A DNA stretch of 64,000 nt from Paenibacillus sp. (GTDB lineage: Bacteria; Bacillota; Bacilli; Paenibacillales; Paenibacillaceae): the NCBI GenBank assembly GCA_023512345.1, contig JAILZT010000002.1, forward strand, positions 496,001 through 560,000, written 5' to 3'. Positions 27,804 through 36,187 of this stretch are shown piece by piece (the stretch's first letter is position 1; each line of letters opens with the position of its first letter). Below the pieces are notes generated by a model, which worked only from the letters and a program-made list of their open reading frames with translations, did not search any database and was not told the DNA's origin. The position numbers and the translations under genes were made by a program.

Positions 27804-27840
27804 ATTTTATATTGTGGAACCGTACAATCTTATATTTTAT
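27804..27840 (-). repeat. Dispersed repeat, copy B
   Basis: On the minus strand this matches the repeat at 11057-11092: TAAAATATAAGA, a variable middle, then GTTCCACAATATAAA. It ends about 35 bases upstream of the iolC -35 box. Confidence 0.6.
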
Positions 27841-27891
27841 TTTAAAATAACCCCCAAAGTGTGGGTTTGGAAGACTTACTCAGATGCTAAA

Positions 27892-27930
27892 AAGACCTGT
27901 CCACCGCTATGAAGCGGAGAGACAGGTCTT
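27892..27930 (-). terminator. Terminator of the LacI regulator gene
   Basis: Ten-base arms AAGACCTGTC and GACAGGTCTT with a GC-rich inner loop, followed on the minus strand by TTTTTAGC. Confidence 0.85.
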
Positions 27931-27973
27931 CAGATATAAGAACCTCTATTTTTCGGGCACAAACTCATTGTTA

Positions 27974-28984
27974 TTAACGCGGAGCCGGACCCGTGGAATG
28001 ACGAATAACCAGCTCCGGCATCAGCATGATCTTACGTTTGGGACTCTCCGGATTGTCGATAGATTCGTTCAGCAGAATCATAGCCTGCTCCGTCATCTCT
28101 CGCAAGGGCTGAGCAATGCTGGTCAAGGCAGGATGGCAAATTTCAGCAAGCATCGTATTGTCAAAACCAACTACAGACAGATCGCCGGGAATGGACAAAC
28201 CTGCGCTGCGAGCCTCCATCAATACCCCGATCGCCAACAGATCGTTGCAGGCAAAGATAGCTGTCGGCCGGTAGTCCTTCGCCTGACCCAGCATCGCGGC
28301 AGCCGCTTCACGGCCGTTCTCTAGTGTGGCAGAAGTATGCGTGATGTTGGCGGGATTATCAAAAGAAACACCCGCCGTTTTCAACGCATCCAGGAATCCT
28401 TCAGCACGCAGCTTGCTCCCCGGCAAATTGTCGGAGATGATGCCAAGTCTGCGATGTCCCAGGGACAGTAGATATTCCGTCGCCTGATAGCCTCCCTTAT
28501 AGTCATCCACCGTGACACTGTTGCTCTCCATACTTCGGATATCAGCGGAGAACAGCACCACCGGCACATGATCGGCCAGCAGACGGCGGATCATGTCCGG
28601 ATTTCCGGTATGTGAAGCAATGATCAGACCATCAACCCGTTTGCGCAAGAGCAGCGAGATATACCTAGCCGCCTTCTCATCGCTCCGATCCGTGCTGCAC
28701 ACAATTAAGTCGCTTCCCTGCTCCTGGGCACAATCCTCAATACCGCGGGCTGCCGCAGCAAAAAAAGGATTGGCAATATCGGGAATCATCAGTCCGATGG
28801 TTCCCGTCCGTCGACTCGTCAGAGCAGAGGCCACCAGACTCGGCTGGTAGTTCAACTCCTCCATAATCCGGTTGACCTTCTCCCGCGTCTTATCACTGAT
28901 CCTCCCGTTGCTGTTCAACACCTTGGACACCGTAGCGATGGAGACTCCTGCCTCCCGTGCCACATCATATATCGTAGGTTTCAT
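27974..28984 (-). CDS. LacI-family repressor of the iol genes
   Basis: 336 residues. Residues 1-60 are the LacI helix-turn-helix and hinge (MKPTIYDVAREAGVSIATVS, hinge YQPSLVASALTSRRTGTIGL); the remainder is the periplasmic-binding-like effector domain (LMIPDIANPFFAAAARGIED, VVGFDNTMLAEICHPALTSI). ATG 28984 starts at the family's usual position; ATG 29011 with GAGGT upstream is an alternative. It lies between iolG-iolB and iolC-A-D-E on the same strand, and three TAAGCGCTTA-type operators sit at these units, so it is the likely repressor. The usual Bacillus regulator, the DeoR-type IolR, is not present. Inducer probably an inositol intermediate. Confidence 0.9.
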   Translation of the reverse strand: MKPTIYDVAREAGVSIATVSKVLNSNGRISDKTREKVNRIMEELNYQPSLVASALTSRRTGTIGLMIPDIANPFFAAAARGIEDCAQEQGSDLIVCSTDRSDEKAARYISLLLRKRVDGLIIASHTGNPDMIRRLLADHVPVVLFSADIRSMESNSVTVDDYKGGYQATEYLLSLGHRRLGIISDNLPGSKLRAEGFLDALKTAGVSFDNPANITHTSATLENGREAAAAMLGQAKDYRPTAIFACNDLLAIGVLMEARSAGLSIPGDLSVVGFDNTMLAEICHPALTSIAQPLREMTEQAMILLNESIDNPESPKRKIMLMPELVIRHSTGPAPR

Positions 28985-29177
28985 CGTTATTAAGCCCGCC
29001 TTTACGTTCATGCAATCTAATACCTCGATTATAGGGGACTCACCCGGTGGTGTCTATTCAGCAGCACCGACGGTTTGTCCGCAGCGGCCGATCATTTGAC
29101 TAAGTTACTCTGCAAAAAAGGGCGTCTTCCCATAGTAGATTGTTCTACAAATAAAGATACCTATAAAGGAAGGTTCT

Positions 29178-29360
29178 ATACGGACCCCAGAGATCTTATT
29201 GGGGATTATAAGCTGCTTTTTCCATTCTTACGGACTCCAGAGTCCTTATTGTCTCTATTTCATAGCACTTTTGGTAACCTTCTAGGGAATAACGGCCTCT
29301 CAGTCCGTATGGATGGAAAAAGCCCCCGCCAGCATAAAATAAGCGCAATACAGTCCGTAT
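29178..29360. repeat. Four copies of a ~22-nt TACGGAC-type motif
   Basis: Two direct copies (29179 and 29229: TACGGACTCCAGAGTCCTT followed by ATT) and two inverted copies (ending 29310 and 29360) that keep TACGGACT at one end and TTATT at the other. Function unknown. Confidence 0.6.
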
Positions 29361-29480
29361 AGATCAGAAGATCAGTAAATGAGTATATCAGAAATCTAAA
29401 TTAGAAGATCAGAAGATCAAAAGATCAGTAAATCATAAAATAACTAAATCACAAAATCACTAAATCACTAAATCAGAAGC
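29361..29480 (-). repeat. Degenerate 8-nt tandem repeat upstream of the LacI gene
   Basis: On the plus strand nine or so units close to ATCACTAA or ATCAGAAG run in register from 29408; five looser units precede. AT-rich and non-coding. Confidence 0.7.
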
Positions 29481-29576
29481 TAGCTGGATGAAATGCCGAA
29501 CATCATACCACGACGACAACAACGTGCGCATCCCGGGCCCGAATCAGAACCTACACTTACACACTCCTTAAAAATA

Positions 29577-29619
29577 AGGGAGTGCCCACAGCCATTTCAT
29601 GGCTTTTTGGACACTCCCT
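29577..29619 (-). terminator. Terminator of iolG-iolB
   Basis: GGGAGTG...CACTCCC outer stem with an inner AGCCAT/ATGGCT stem; the minus strand continues TTATTTTTAAGG. Confidence 0.85.
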
Positions 29620-29654
29620 CTTACACGTTATTCCGCTCGCTTGTCCGGCCGGTT

Positions 29655-30461
29655 TTACTGCGCCCCGAACAGCCATTCATGGTCAGGATCATTGTGAAAG
29701 ACCCAGGTACGGACCGGACCTGCCATCACATTTAGATAATACGAATCATAGCCCGGCGGTGCGGATACCGGATGATAGCCTTCCGGAACCAGTACGATGC
29801 TGCGGTCGGGTACGGCCATTATTTCATCGAGACTTCGATCGTCATTGTAAACCCGCTGCAGCACAAACCCATGGGCAGGATTTACCCGGTGATAGTAGGT
29901 CTCTTCCAGATAAGACTCTGCCGGCAGATTGTCCTTATCATGTTTGTGGGGAGGATAGCTGGACCAGTTGCCTCCGCCCGTGCGTACCTCCACGACAAGC
30001 AAGCTCTCAGCTTCACTATTCTCGGGAAGAATGTTCACCACCCTGCGCGACATGCTTCCAGAACCGCGGTCCTCGGCCACAGTATCGGACGGGGCGATCA
30101 GCCGCGGCCCATATTTACCCGTCCCTGGCGCAAGACATACAGCAAGCTCCAGCTCCGTCAAGGCTGCAACTTCATACATCCCACCCGCGGGGACATACAC
30201 CGCGTACGGCGCCAAGTCTTCAAACACAGACATGCGCTCGCCGATATCAGCGAACGACTGATCGTCCACCCTTACGTCCGCCTTGCCCGACAACAGCACA
30301 AGACAGATCTCATTTCCTTCCGCGCTGCGGTTCAGAGTATCTCCAGCCTGCAACTGATACACTTCAAAACCTACGTACTTCCATCCAGCGCTCTCCTTGC
30401 TCACTGCCGCCACCAATCCATCCTTACCGGGCGGCCCTCCCTTTATGATTAAATCGGACAT
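29655..30461 (-). CDS. iolB: 5-Deoxy-glucuronate isomerase
   Basis: 268 residues, bicupin enzyme that converts 5-deoxy-D-glucuronate to 2-deoxy-5-keto-D-gluconate. Signature NWSSYPPHKHDKDNLPAESY (metal His and Glu) near residue 170, YHRVNPAHGFVLQRVY, and VLVPEGYHPVSAPPGYDSYY. Near-usual length. ATG 30461 is favoured because GGAGG lies eight bases ahead; an upstream in-frame GTG is too close to the site. It follows iolG by 78 bases, a gap that contains a third LacI-like operator. Confidence 0.95.
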   Translation of the reverse strand: MSDLIIKGGPPGKDGLVAAVSKESAGWKYVGFEVYQLQAGDTLNRSAEGNEICLVLLSGKADVRVDDQSFADIGERMSVFEDLAPYAVYVPAGGMYEVAALTELELAVCLAPGTGKYGPRLIAPSDTVAEDRGSGSMSRRVVNILPENSEAESLLVVEVRTGGGNWSSYPPHKHDKDNLPAESYLEETYYHRVNPAHGFVLQRVYNDDRSLDEIMAVPDRSIVLVPEGYHPVSAPPGYDSYYLNVMAGPVRTWVFHNDPDHEWLFGAQ

Positions 30462-30487
30462 TTTCACAGCCTCCTCCGTTTTCAGGG

Positions 30488-30505
30488 TTTGCAGGCGCTT
30501 ACAAA
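30488..30505. promoter_or_regulatory. Third LacI-like operator, between iolG and iolB
   Basis: TTTGCAGGCGCTTACAAA: imperfect palindrome with the same GCGCTTA core as the operators at 27712 and 31567. Confidence 0.55.
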
Positions 30506-30539
30506 ACTTGCATTGCCGATATATTCCTTCTCCGGCGTA

Positions 30540-31547
30540 TTAAGACAGCTTAACCGGAAGCCCGGTCCGATGCGATTCCTTCGCGGCTTCGGCAATCCGT
30601 TCCGCCTGCTGCCCGTCAAGACCGCTGCAAATGACCGGCTCTTGCAGTCGAATCGACCGAGCGAATGCGGCAACCTCCTCTGAGAAGGCTTGGTTATACC
30701 GCTCTAAGAAGAAATGAAGCGGCTGATCACGCGAGACTGAAGTCTCGGTGGAAACTTCCACGGTAGTCGGGCGGCAATTGTCGGCCGTAGCCGAACCAAG
30801 TGAGCCGAACACCTCCACCCGCTGATCATAGCCATAGACGGCCTTCCGGCTGTTATCAATGACACAGATCGCGCCGCTGGCAAAGGTAAGCGTGATAACC
30901 GCCGTGTCCACATCTCCGCAGCGTTCGAACATCGGATCGACCAGATTGGCGCCCCGCGTGTACACTTCGGCCACTTCCGCACCCATTAGATAACGGGCCA
31001 TATCAAAGTCATGTATAGTCATATCCATAAACATACCACCAGAAGAAAGAACGTAAGCCTCACCGGGGGGCTGTGGATCACGCGATGTGATCTTCACAAT
31101 ATGTGGACTGCCCAGCTCTCCTGATTCAACCAACTGCTTGAGTCTGCGGAAGCTCGGGTCCATCCGGCGGTTGAATCCTACTTGGAGCAATACGCCTTCT
31201 TCCTCCACACACTGCAGCGCCCTGCTTGTCTGCGCTGATGACAAACTAATTGGCTTCTCGCAAAAAATATGCTTTTTAGCACGGGCTGCCCGCTCGATCC
31301 AGTCTGCATGGGAATCCGTCGGTGTGCAGATAAACACTGCTTCGATCTCAGGATCATCCAGCAATTCTTCCCCATTCACAAAGACGGAGCCCAAGTTCCG
31401 GCTTTCTGCCCAGGCCAGCAATTCCTCGCCTACCACAGCTTCAGCAATTGATTTTAGCTTAAACAACGGCATCACACGCAGATTATCTGCATGAAGGCGG
31501 CCGATTCTACCGGCACCGATAATGCCTACTACGATTGGATTTACCAT
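30540..31547 (-). CDS. iolG: Inositol 2-dehydrogenase
   Basis: 335 residues, Gfo/Idh/MocA family, NAD-dependent oxidation of myo-inositol to scyllo-inosose. The nucleotide motif GIIGAGRIGRLHADNL occupies residues 7-22, AVFICTPTDSHADW the next strand, and EKPISLSS carries the conserved Lys. GMFMDMTIHDFDMARYLMG gives the active-site Asp and His. ATG 31547 follows a GGGGGG purine run. First gene of the iolG-iolB unit with its own promoter and operator. A scyllo-inositol dehydrogenase is possible since sequence alone separates the two poorly. Confidence 0.93.
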   Translation of the reverse strand: MVNPIVVGIIGAGRIGRLHADNLRVMPLFKLKSIAEAVVGEELLAWAESRNLGSVFVNGEELLDDPEIEAVFICTPTDSHADWIERAARAKKHIFCEKPISLSSAQTSRALQCVEEEGVLLQVGFNRRMDPSFRRLKQLVESGELGSPHIVKITSRDPQPPGEAYVLSSGGMFMDMTIHDFDMARYLMGAEVAEVYTRGANLVDPMFERCGDVDTAVITLTFASGAICVIDNSRKAVYGYDQRVEVFGSLGSATADNCRPTTVEVSTETSVSRDQPLHFFLERYNQAFSEEVAAFARSIRLQEPVICSGLDGQQAERIAEAAKESHRTGLPVKLS

Positions 31548-31566
31548 TTTCACTTATCCCCCCAAA

Positions 31567-31582
31567 GGGTAAGCGCTTAACC
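31567..31582. promoter_or_regulatory. LacI-type operator of iolG-iolB
   Basis: GGGTAAGCGCTTAACC, identical in all 16 bases to the site at 27712-27727. Eleven bases downstream of the iolG -10 box. Confidence 0.85.
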
Positions 31583-31593
31583 ATCCCAATATC

Positions 31594-31622
31594 AGTATAC
31601 TCCTCCATAACTGAAGCTTCAA
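31594..31622 (-). promoter_or_regulatory. SigA promoter of iolG-iolB
   Basis: Minus strand: TTGAAG (31617-31622), 17 bases, TATACT (31594-31599), then the LacI operator. Same -10 and spacer length as the iolC promoter. Confidence 0.75.
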
Positions 31623-31672
31623 GCATATATTTCTCCATTTCTATAGCCGCCGATTGGACTGCCGGATACTGC

Positions 31673-32836
31673 TCAACAGTAATATAATGCTTCTCCGAGC
31701 GCGACTAATGCCATCGCCTGCCCATAGGCCATAGGAGCAATAATGATCTGCTTATAATCCTCTTTCCGAGCACCGATTGGTGTACCGCCAGATACGCCAA
31801 GCACTGTGCCCTCACTGTCAATTCTGCCAAGGACAGCCTGGATTGTCTTCAGGGCCTGCTGTGCATACGACTCCGGCAGCAACCCCCTGCGCGCACCGTG
31901 CAGAATGCCGGCCGCTATGGCTGCCGACCCGGACGTTTCAGTATAACTGCCGGGATCATCCAGGAGCGTATGCCACAGCCCGTCCTCGCTCTGACAGGCC
32001 AATAATGCCTCTGCTTGTGAGTGCAGGATCTGCTGAAGATAAGTGAAGACTCCACTGTCCAGATACGGACGCATCAGCTCCAAGTATTCCGGCAGACCGA
32101 GTGTGAACCAGCCATTGCCGCGGCACCAGAAGGCTTCACTGAAATTATGACGGCCGCCAAAATGCCAGCCGTGGAAGAACAGTCCCGACTTTTTGTCAAA
32201 TAGGTATTTGATATGCAGCAGCAACTGGTGCAGCGACGCTTGGCGCCATTCCGAATTATCGTATTTCACACCCATTTTTGCCGTGAACAAAATAGCCATA
32301 AACAGCGTATCAATCCAGATTTCATTCTCATTAAGCGTAATTTCATGCTTGTTCGCTCCAGTTGTGACATGCTGATAGCCAAGCTCCTTCGTCCGCGGCA
32401 AGCCATGCATCAGCCACTTCACCCACTCAAGACTTAATTCCTCTGCTTCCTCCAGTTCCATCAGCGACAACAACGGGGCTGTTGTATTGATGTTCCTACT
32501 CGGCAGCCCCTTCTCCAGCTGCTTGCCCATCCACGGCTTGGCATACTCTTGATAACGGTCGTCCCTGAAATGACGCCCAAGCTTTTGAAGCCCATACAGC
32601 CCTACACCCTGCGGCCAGTCCCATTCTTCCATTCCGAAATCACGGGCAAAATATCCACGCCGTCCCGCATCCTCCCCTAAATTCTGCAGTTCGGCTTCGT
32701 TGTCTGGCCGCTCCAGCTTCAGCAGTTTTTCCGTCACACGGTTCAGCTTTCCAATGATTTCTACCTTGTTAACCCGTTTGTTCTCCATCTGTTTCTCTAT
32801 TTGTTCCTCCATGTGATCCTCCACCTTTTCCTCCAT
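31673..32836 (-). CDS. GH105 unsaturated glucuronyl/galacturonyl hydrolase
   Basis: Up to 387 residues, no signal peptide, cytoplasmic. (alpha/alpha)6 barrel of the YteR/YesR kind: DFGMEEWDWPQGVGLYGL, NENEIWIDTLFMAILF (the family's catalytic Asp in WIDT), FFHGWHFGGRHNFSEAFWCRGNGW and GSYTETSGSAAIAAGILHG. It removes the terminal unsaturated uronic acid from lyase products such as rhamnogalacturonan disaccharides. The start is uncertain: the first 16 residues are a low-complexity MEE/MEN repeat with several candidate Met (32836, 32812, 32788). It follows the GH38 gene by 37 bases, so they are co-transcribed. Confidence 0.88.
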   Translation of the reverse strand: MEEKVEDHMEEQIEKQMENKRVNKVEIIGKLNRVTEKLLKLERPDNEAELQNLGEDAGRRGYFARDFGMEEWDWPQGVGLYGLQKLGRHFRDDRYQEYAKPWMGKQLEKGLPSRNINTTAPLLSLMELEEAEELSLEWVKWLMHGLPRTKELGYQHVTTGANKHEITLNENEIWIDTLFMAILFTAKMGVKYDNSEWRQASLHQLLLHIKYLFDKKSGLFFHGWHFGGRHNFSEAFWCRGNGWFTLGLPEYLELMRPYLDSGVFTYLQQILHSQAEALLACQSEDGLWHTLLDDPGSYTETSGSAAIAAGILHGARRGLLPESYAQQALKTIQAVLGRIDSEGTVLGVSGGTPIGARKEDYKQIIIAPMAYGQAMALVALGEALYYC

Positions 32837-32873
32837 CTGTTTCTCCGCTCCTTCATTTACGGGCCTGCCCTCA

Positions 32874-35800
32874 TTACTGACGCTTTCCCATATTTATTCT
32901 AAAAGTCCTGATCTCATAGGGTTTGATCTGGAATGCCAAATCTTCCTCCCGCCACGCCTCCTGCGGCTCCTCCATCAAATTGCATTCCTGCCAGGACGCA
33001 ATTGGGTAGGCACTCCCCACACGCACTTGCGAGCGTGAACCGGAATATTCATGCAGTCTCAGGACCACATGCCCCCCATCTTCCGAGCGCTTTATGGCAT
33101 CGACCAACACGTGTCCGCCCTCGATGGAGAATAGCTGCTCTCCTTCCATTTCTCCAGGCACTATCCGCAGAGGATTATTTAGCTCCCATGCTTCCTGAAC
33201 AACCTTGCCCTCTACAAAATCGTCGGTATGTGGGTAGAGCGCGTAAGTGAAGGTATGCTCGCCCTGATCCTGCTCCGGATCGGGGTGAACAGCCGATTTC
33301 AGTAGTGTCAGCCGCAGTACGCTGTCTTTGATGTCATAACCGTATTTGCAATCGTTGAGCAGAGCCACACCATACCCTTTCTCGCTGACATCGGCCCACT
33401 GGTGGGCTACCGTCTCGAAACGGGCATAATCCCAACTCGTGTTCCAGTGTGTCGGCCGTTTTACATTGCCGAACTGGATATCGTAGGTAGCCTCCGTGGC
33501 ATGGATATCGACCGGAAACGCCGCTTTCAGCAGTTGATTATGCCCATGCCAGTCGATGACCGTCCGGAAGTCAATTCTGGCCGTATCGCGGTAGAACAAG
33601 ATTTGCTGGGTAATCGTCGAGAGATGATACGTCCAGACCATGCGCAGGACAGCCCGCAACGGGCCGTTCTCGACCAATTCGCATTCTGTAAGCTGCGAGA
33701 TCTCCGTCATTTTCTCTTGATAAAATATATCGATGTCCCAGGCTTCAAAATCCAGCGGTTTATCCTCGAATACTTGGAGCACATTACCCCGTTGTCCGGG
33801 TACTAGAAGCTCCCTCCCATTCCGGCGGTCAACCATCGAGGTGAAATGACCTTGATCATTCCACGCCACTTCATACAGCGGTGTCTTTAGGCTATTGCCA
33901 GCGACATCCGCAAGCTGCACTTCTTCCTTCAGACAGGCGTTGTCCTGCTCCTCCCGTACATATTGCAGCACCGCCGTGCCCAGTGCAGGCACGGAAGGAA
34001 CATATACCAACCTGCCACCGTCTGCCATCCACTGCTGTTCCAGAGTCTGCCCGACAGCGTCATGGATGATGGCTGAGTCCGCAGCTTCTCCCGGCAATTC
34101 AAGATAACGCGGACGATCCCAGACTGAGCTGTTCAGCAGCGTGAAGCGATCCTGCTCGTCTTGCCAGCCTTGCCCGACGGGACTCTCTCCACCTTTTCCC
34201 CAACCGTTAATTAACGCCAACGATCGCGCCTCACCCTCCGCATATTCAAGGTCACTGTCCTCATATACCTCTTTAATCGCAGAGCCGGGAATAATATCGT
34301 GGAACTGGTTGCGCAGCAGGATCTCCCAAATCTCCCGCAGCTCTTCCGCCGGATAACTGGTTTCCAAATCACCGCGTCTCACACCGGCCAGCGTATGCAG
34401 CCACTCCGCATCTCGCAACAGCAACTCCAACCGCCGGTTATATTTTTTATTGCGAGCTTGAGAGGTGTATGTTCCCCGATGATATTCGAAGTACAATTCA
34501 CCGTTCCATGTGTGCACGTACGCTTCAGAATCCTGGATTCGCTCATGCAGCCCTGTAAAATACTCCCCTGCACTGCCCATATTAATCTTTGGTATCCCCG
34601 GTAGCTTGTCGAAACGCCTTCTCAGTTCCAGCATCTCCCGTGTTGGCCCGCCGCCTCCGTCTCCCCAACCATAAGCAAACAGCAAATGATCATTGATTTC
34701 CTTATCCTGATACGAATTCCAGATTCCCCGCAGCAGTGCGGCCGTCATCCGGCCATTATACGTATACGCATCTCCATTCTTCTCCGAGGTTGTAATGAAA
34801 TGCGTCAACACTTCAGAACCGTCCAGCCCCCGCCACCAGAAGGTGTCATGCGGCATCCGATTGAATTGGTTCCAGCTGATTTTGGTCGTCATAAATGTAT
34901 CTATACCAGACTTGCGCAATATTTGCGGAAGCGCCCAACTGTACCCGAACACATCCGGCAGCCACAAATATTTGCTCTCGATACCGAACTTATCGCGGAA
35001 ATAGCGTTTGCCCGCTAATATCTGGCGGACCAGCGACTCACCGGAAGGTATATTGCAGTCGGCCTCCAGCCACATGGCCCCTTCCGCTTCCCATCGGCCT
35101 TCCTTGATCTTATCCACGATTCGCCCGAACAGTTCGGGATAATCATGTTCCAGATAGCTGTACAATTGCGGCTGCGTTTGCAGGAACTGATATTCCGGGA
35201 ACTCTTCCATCAGTCGTAGTACCGTAGAGAATGAACGTGCCGTCTTCTCCCGTGTATGCTTTAACCGCCACAGCCAGGCAACATCAATATGGGTATGACC
35301 AACGGCTGTAATCGTCATATCAAAAGTTTTGGGCATGGCATCAACCGCTTTGTTCAGGCTGGCTCCTGCCCTGTACAGCGAGTATCTGTGCGCCTCCGAG
35401 CCTGGTTCAGACCAGTCAATTTCACGAAACGCGTCGTTCAGCGCTTTTTTCAGCCACTGCTTCTCCGGCTGGTCGCTGCCCAGATAGCGGAAGGTGTCCA
35501 GCGCCGCCTTTGACATATAGAACAAATCATCAATAGTTTCATCCAGATAACCAATCATCGCCTCATTGATCCGATGCTCCTGAACAACCGGAGCCCCGCC
35601 ACCCTCCAGTCCTGACCACAGCCGGAAGGCCAATTCCACCGTCTGCCCGCTTAGCTCTTCGCCAAAGATGACCTCCCTGTGGTTGGTATCAACGCCTTGA
35701 AATGGCTCCCCGTTCACAAATAGCATCGATTCGAACCCGGAGTTATTGAAGCCACCCGACTTGCCGAAGTCAAATCTTCCGGCGATTTTGAACCCCAGTT

Positions 35801-36032
35801 GACTCGGGGGCAGCACTAACATAGCACGCAGCCAGACGTAACGATCACGTCCACGCCAGCACTCGTGCATCTTGATTTTGTCATGGAATGATACGCCCCC
35901 CGGATAAACACCGTTGGCCCCGTCCTCATCCTCCGCAAGCTCCAGTTCCTTCAGTTCCAGTACCTTGTGATATCTATACTTTTCAATTTCAGCCTGCCGC
36001 CTGACTAGCTTCTCTTCTGTCAAAAACATCAT
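32874..36032 (-). CDS. GH38 alpha-mannosidase
   Basis: 1052 residues, no signal peptide, cytoplasmic. GHTHIDVAWLW (residues 245-255) supplies zinc His and Asp; WLPDVFGYSWALPQ (357-370) carries the nucleophile Asp360. C-terminal beta domains follow. Length and motifs match the large bacterial GH38 enzymes that release alpha-linked mannose from oligosaccharides. AAGGAGTGAGCC precedes the first ATG. It forms an operon with GH105 and is divergent from an AraC regulator. Sharing a unit with a GH105 implies a substrate containing both mannose and unsaturated uronate, or two separate substrates. Confidence 0.95.
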   Translation of the reverse strand: MMFLTEEKLVRRQAEIEKYRYHKVLELKELELAEDEDGANGVYPGGVSFHDKIKMHECWRGRDRYVWLRAMLVLPPSQLGFKIAGRFDFGKSGGFNNSGFESMLFVNGEPFQGVDTNHREVIFGEELSGQTVELAFRLWSGLEGGGAPVVQEHRINEAMIGYLDETIDDLFYMSKAALDTFRYLGSDQPEKQWLKKALNDAFREIDWSEPGSEAHRYSLYRAGASLNKAVDAMPKTFDMTITAVGHTHIDVAWLWRLKHTREKTARSFSTVLRLMEEFPEYQFLQTQPQLYSYLEHDYPELFGRIVDKIKEGRWEAEGAMWLEADCNIPSGESLVRQILAGKRYFRDKFGIESKYLWLPDVFGYSWALPQILRKSGIDTFMTTKISWNQFNRMPHDTFWWRGLDGSEVLTHFITTSEKNGDAYTYNGRMTAALLRGIWNSYQDKEINDHLLFAYGWGDGGGGPTREMLELRRRFDKLPGIPKINMGSAGEYFTGLHERIQDSEAYVHTWNGELYFEYHRGTYTSQARNKKYNRRLELLLRDAEWLHTLAGVRRGDLETSYPAEELREIWEILLRNQFHDIIPGSAIKEVYEDSDLEYAEGEARSLALINGWGKGGESPVGQGWQDEQDRFTLLNSSVWDRPRYLELPGEAADSAIIHDAVGQTLEQQWMADGGRLVYVPSVPALGTAVLQYVREEQDNACLKEEVQLADVAGNSLKTPLYEVAWNDQGHFTSMVDRRNGRELLVPGQRGNVLQVFEDKPLDFEAWDIDIFYQEKMTEISQLTECELVENGPLRAVLRMVWTYHLSTITQQILFYRDTARIDFRTVIDWHGHNQLLKAAFPVDIHATEATYDIQFGNVKRPTHWNTSWDYARFETVAHQWADVSEKGYGVALLNDCKYGYDIKDSVLRLTLLKSAVHPDPEQDQGEHTFTYALYPHTDDFVEGKVVQEAWELNNPLRIVPGEMEGEQLFSIEGGHVLVDAIKRSEDGGHVVLRLHEYSGSRSQVRVGSAYPIASWQECNLMEEPQEAWREEDLAFQIKPYEIRTFRINMGKRQ

Positions 36033-36123
36033 GGCTCACTCCTTGTATCCGCTTTCAATTTGCACTATAGCAAATCTCTATGCTCAAAAACTACTTCATA
36101 TTTGCGGTAATACCCCTCATACA

Positions 36124-36153
36124 TTGCATATCTTGCTTTTCTGCCCGTATAAT
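36124..36153 (+). promoter_or_regulatory. SigA promoter of the AraC regulator gene
   Basis: TTGCAT (36124-36129), 18 bases, perfect TATAAT (36148-36153). Lies in the 155-bp gap shared with the divergent GH38 operon. Confidence 0.6.
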
Positions 36154-36187
36154 AAGTGAATATTACAGAAAATGGCGGTGAGAGCCT

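Larger units (their letters stand above)
28985..29576. other. Repeat-rich intergenic region upstream of the LacI gene
   Basis: No gene seen. It contains four copies of a TACGGAC...CTTATT motif (29178-29360) and an 8-nt degenerate repeat array (29361-29480), listed separately. Confidence 0.6.

Noticed and set aside
29361..29480. CRISPR or coding repeat
   Set aside because: 8-nt AT-rich degenerate units, no spacers and no open frame of note.
29582..30448. 288-codon plus-strand frame over iolB
   Set aside because: Mirror of the iolB coding strand; low-complexity Pro/Arg/His composition and no ribosome site, while iolB has all family motifs.
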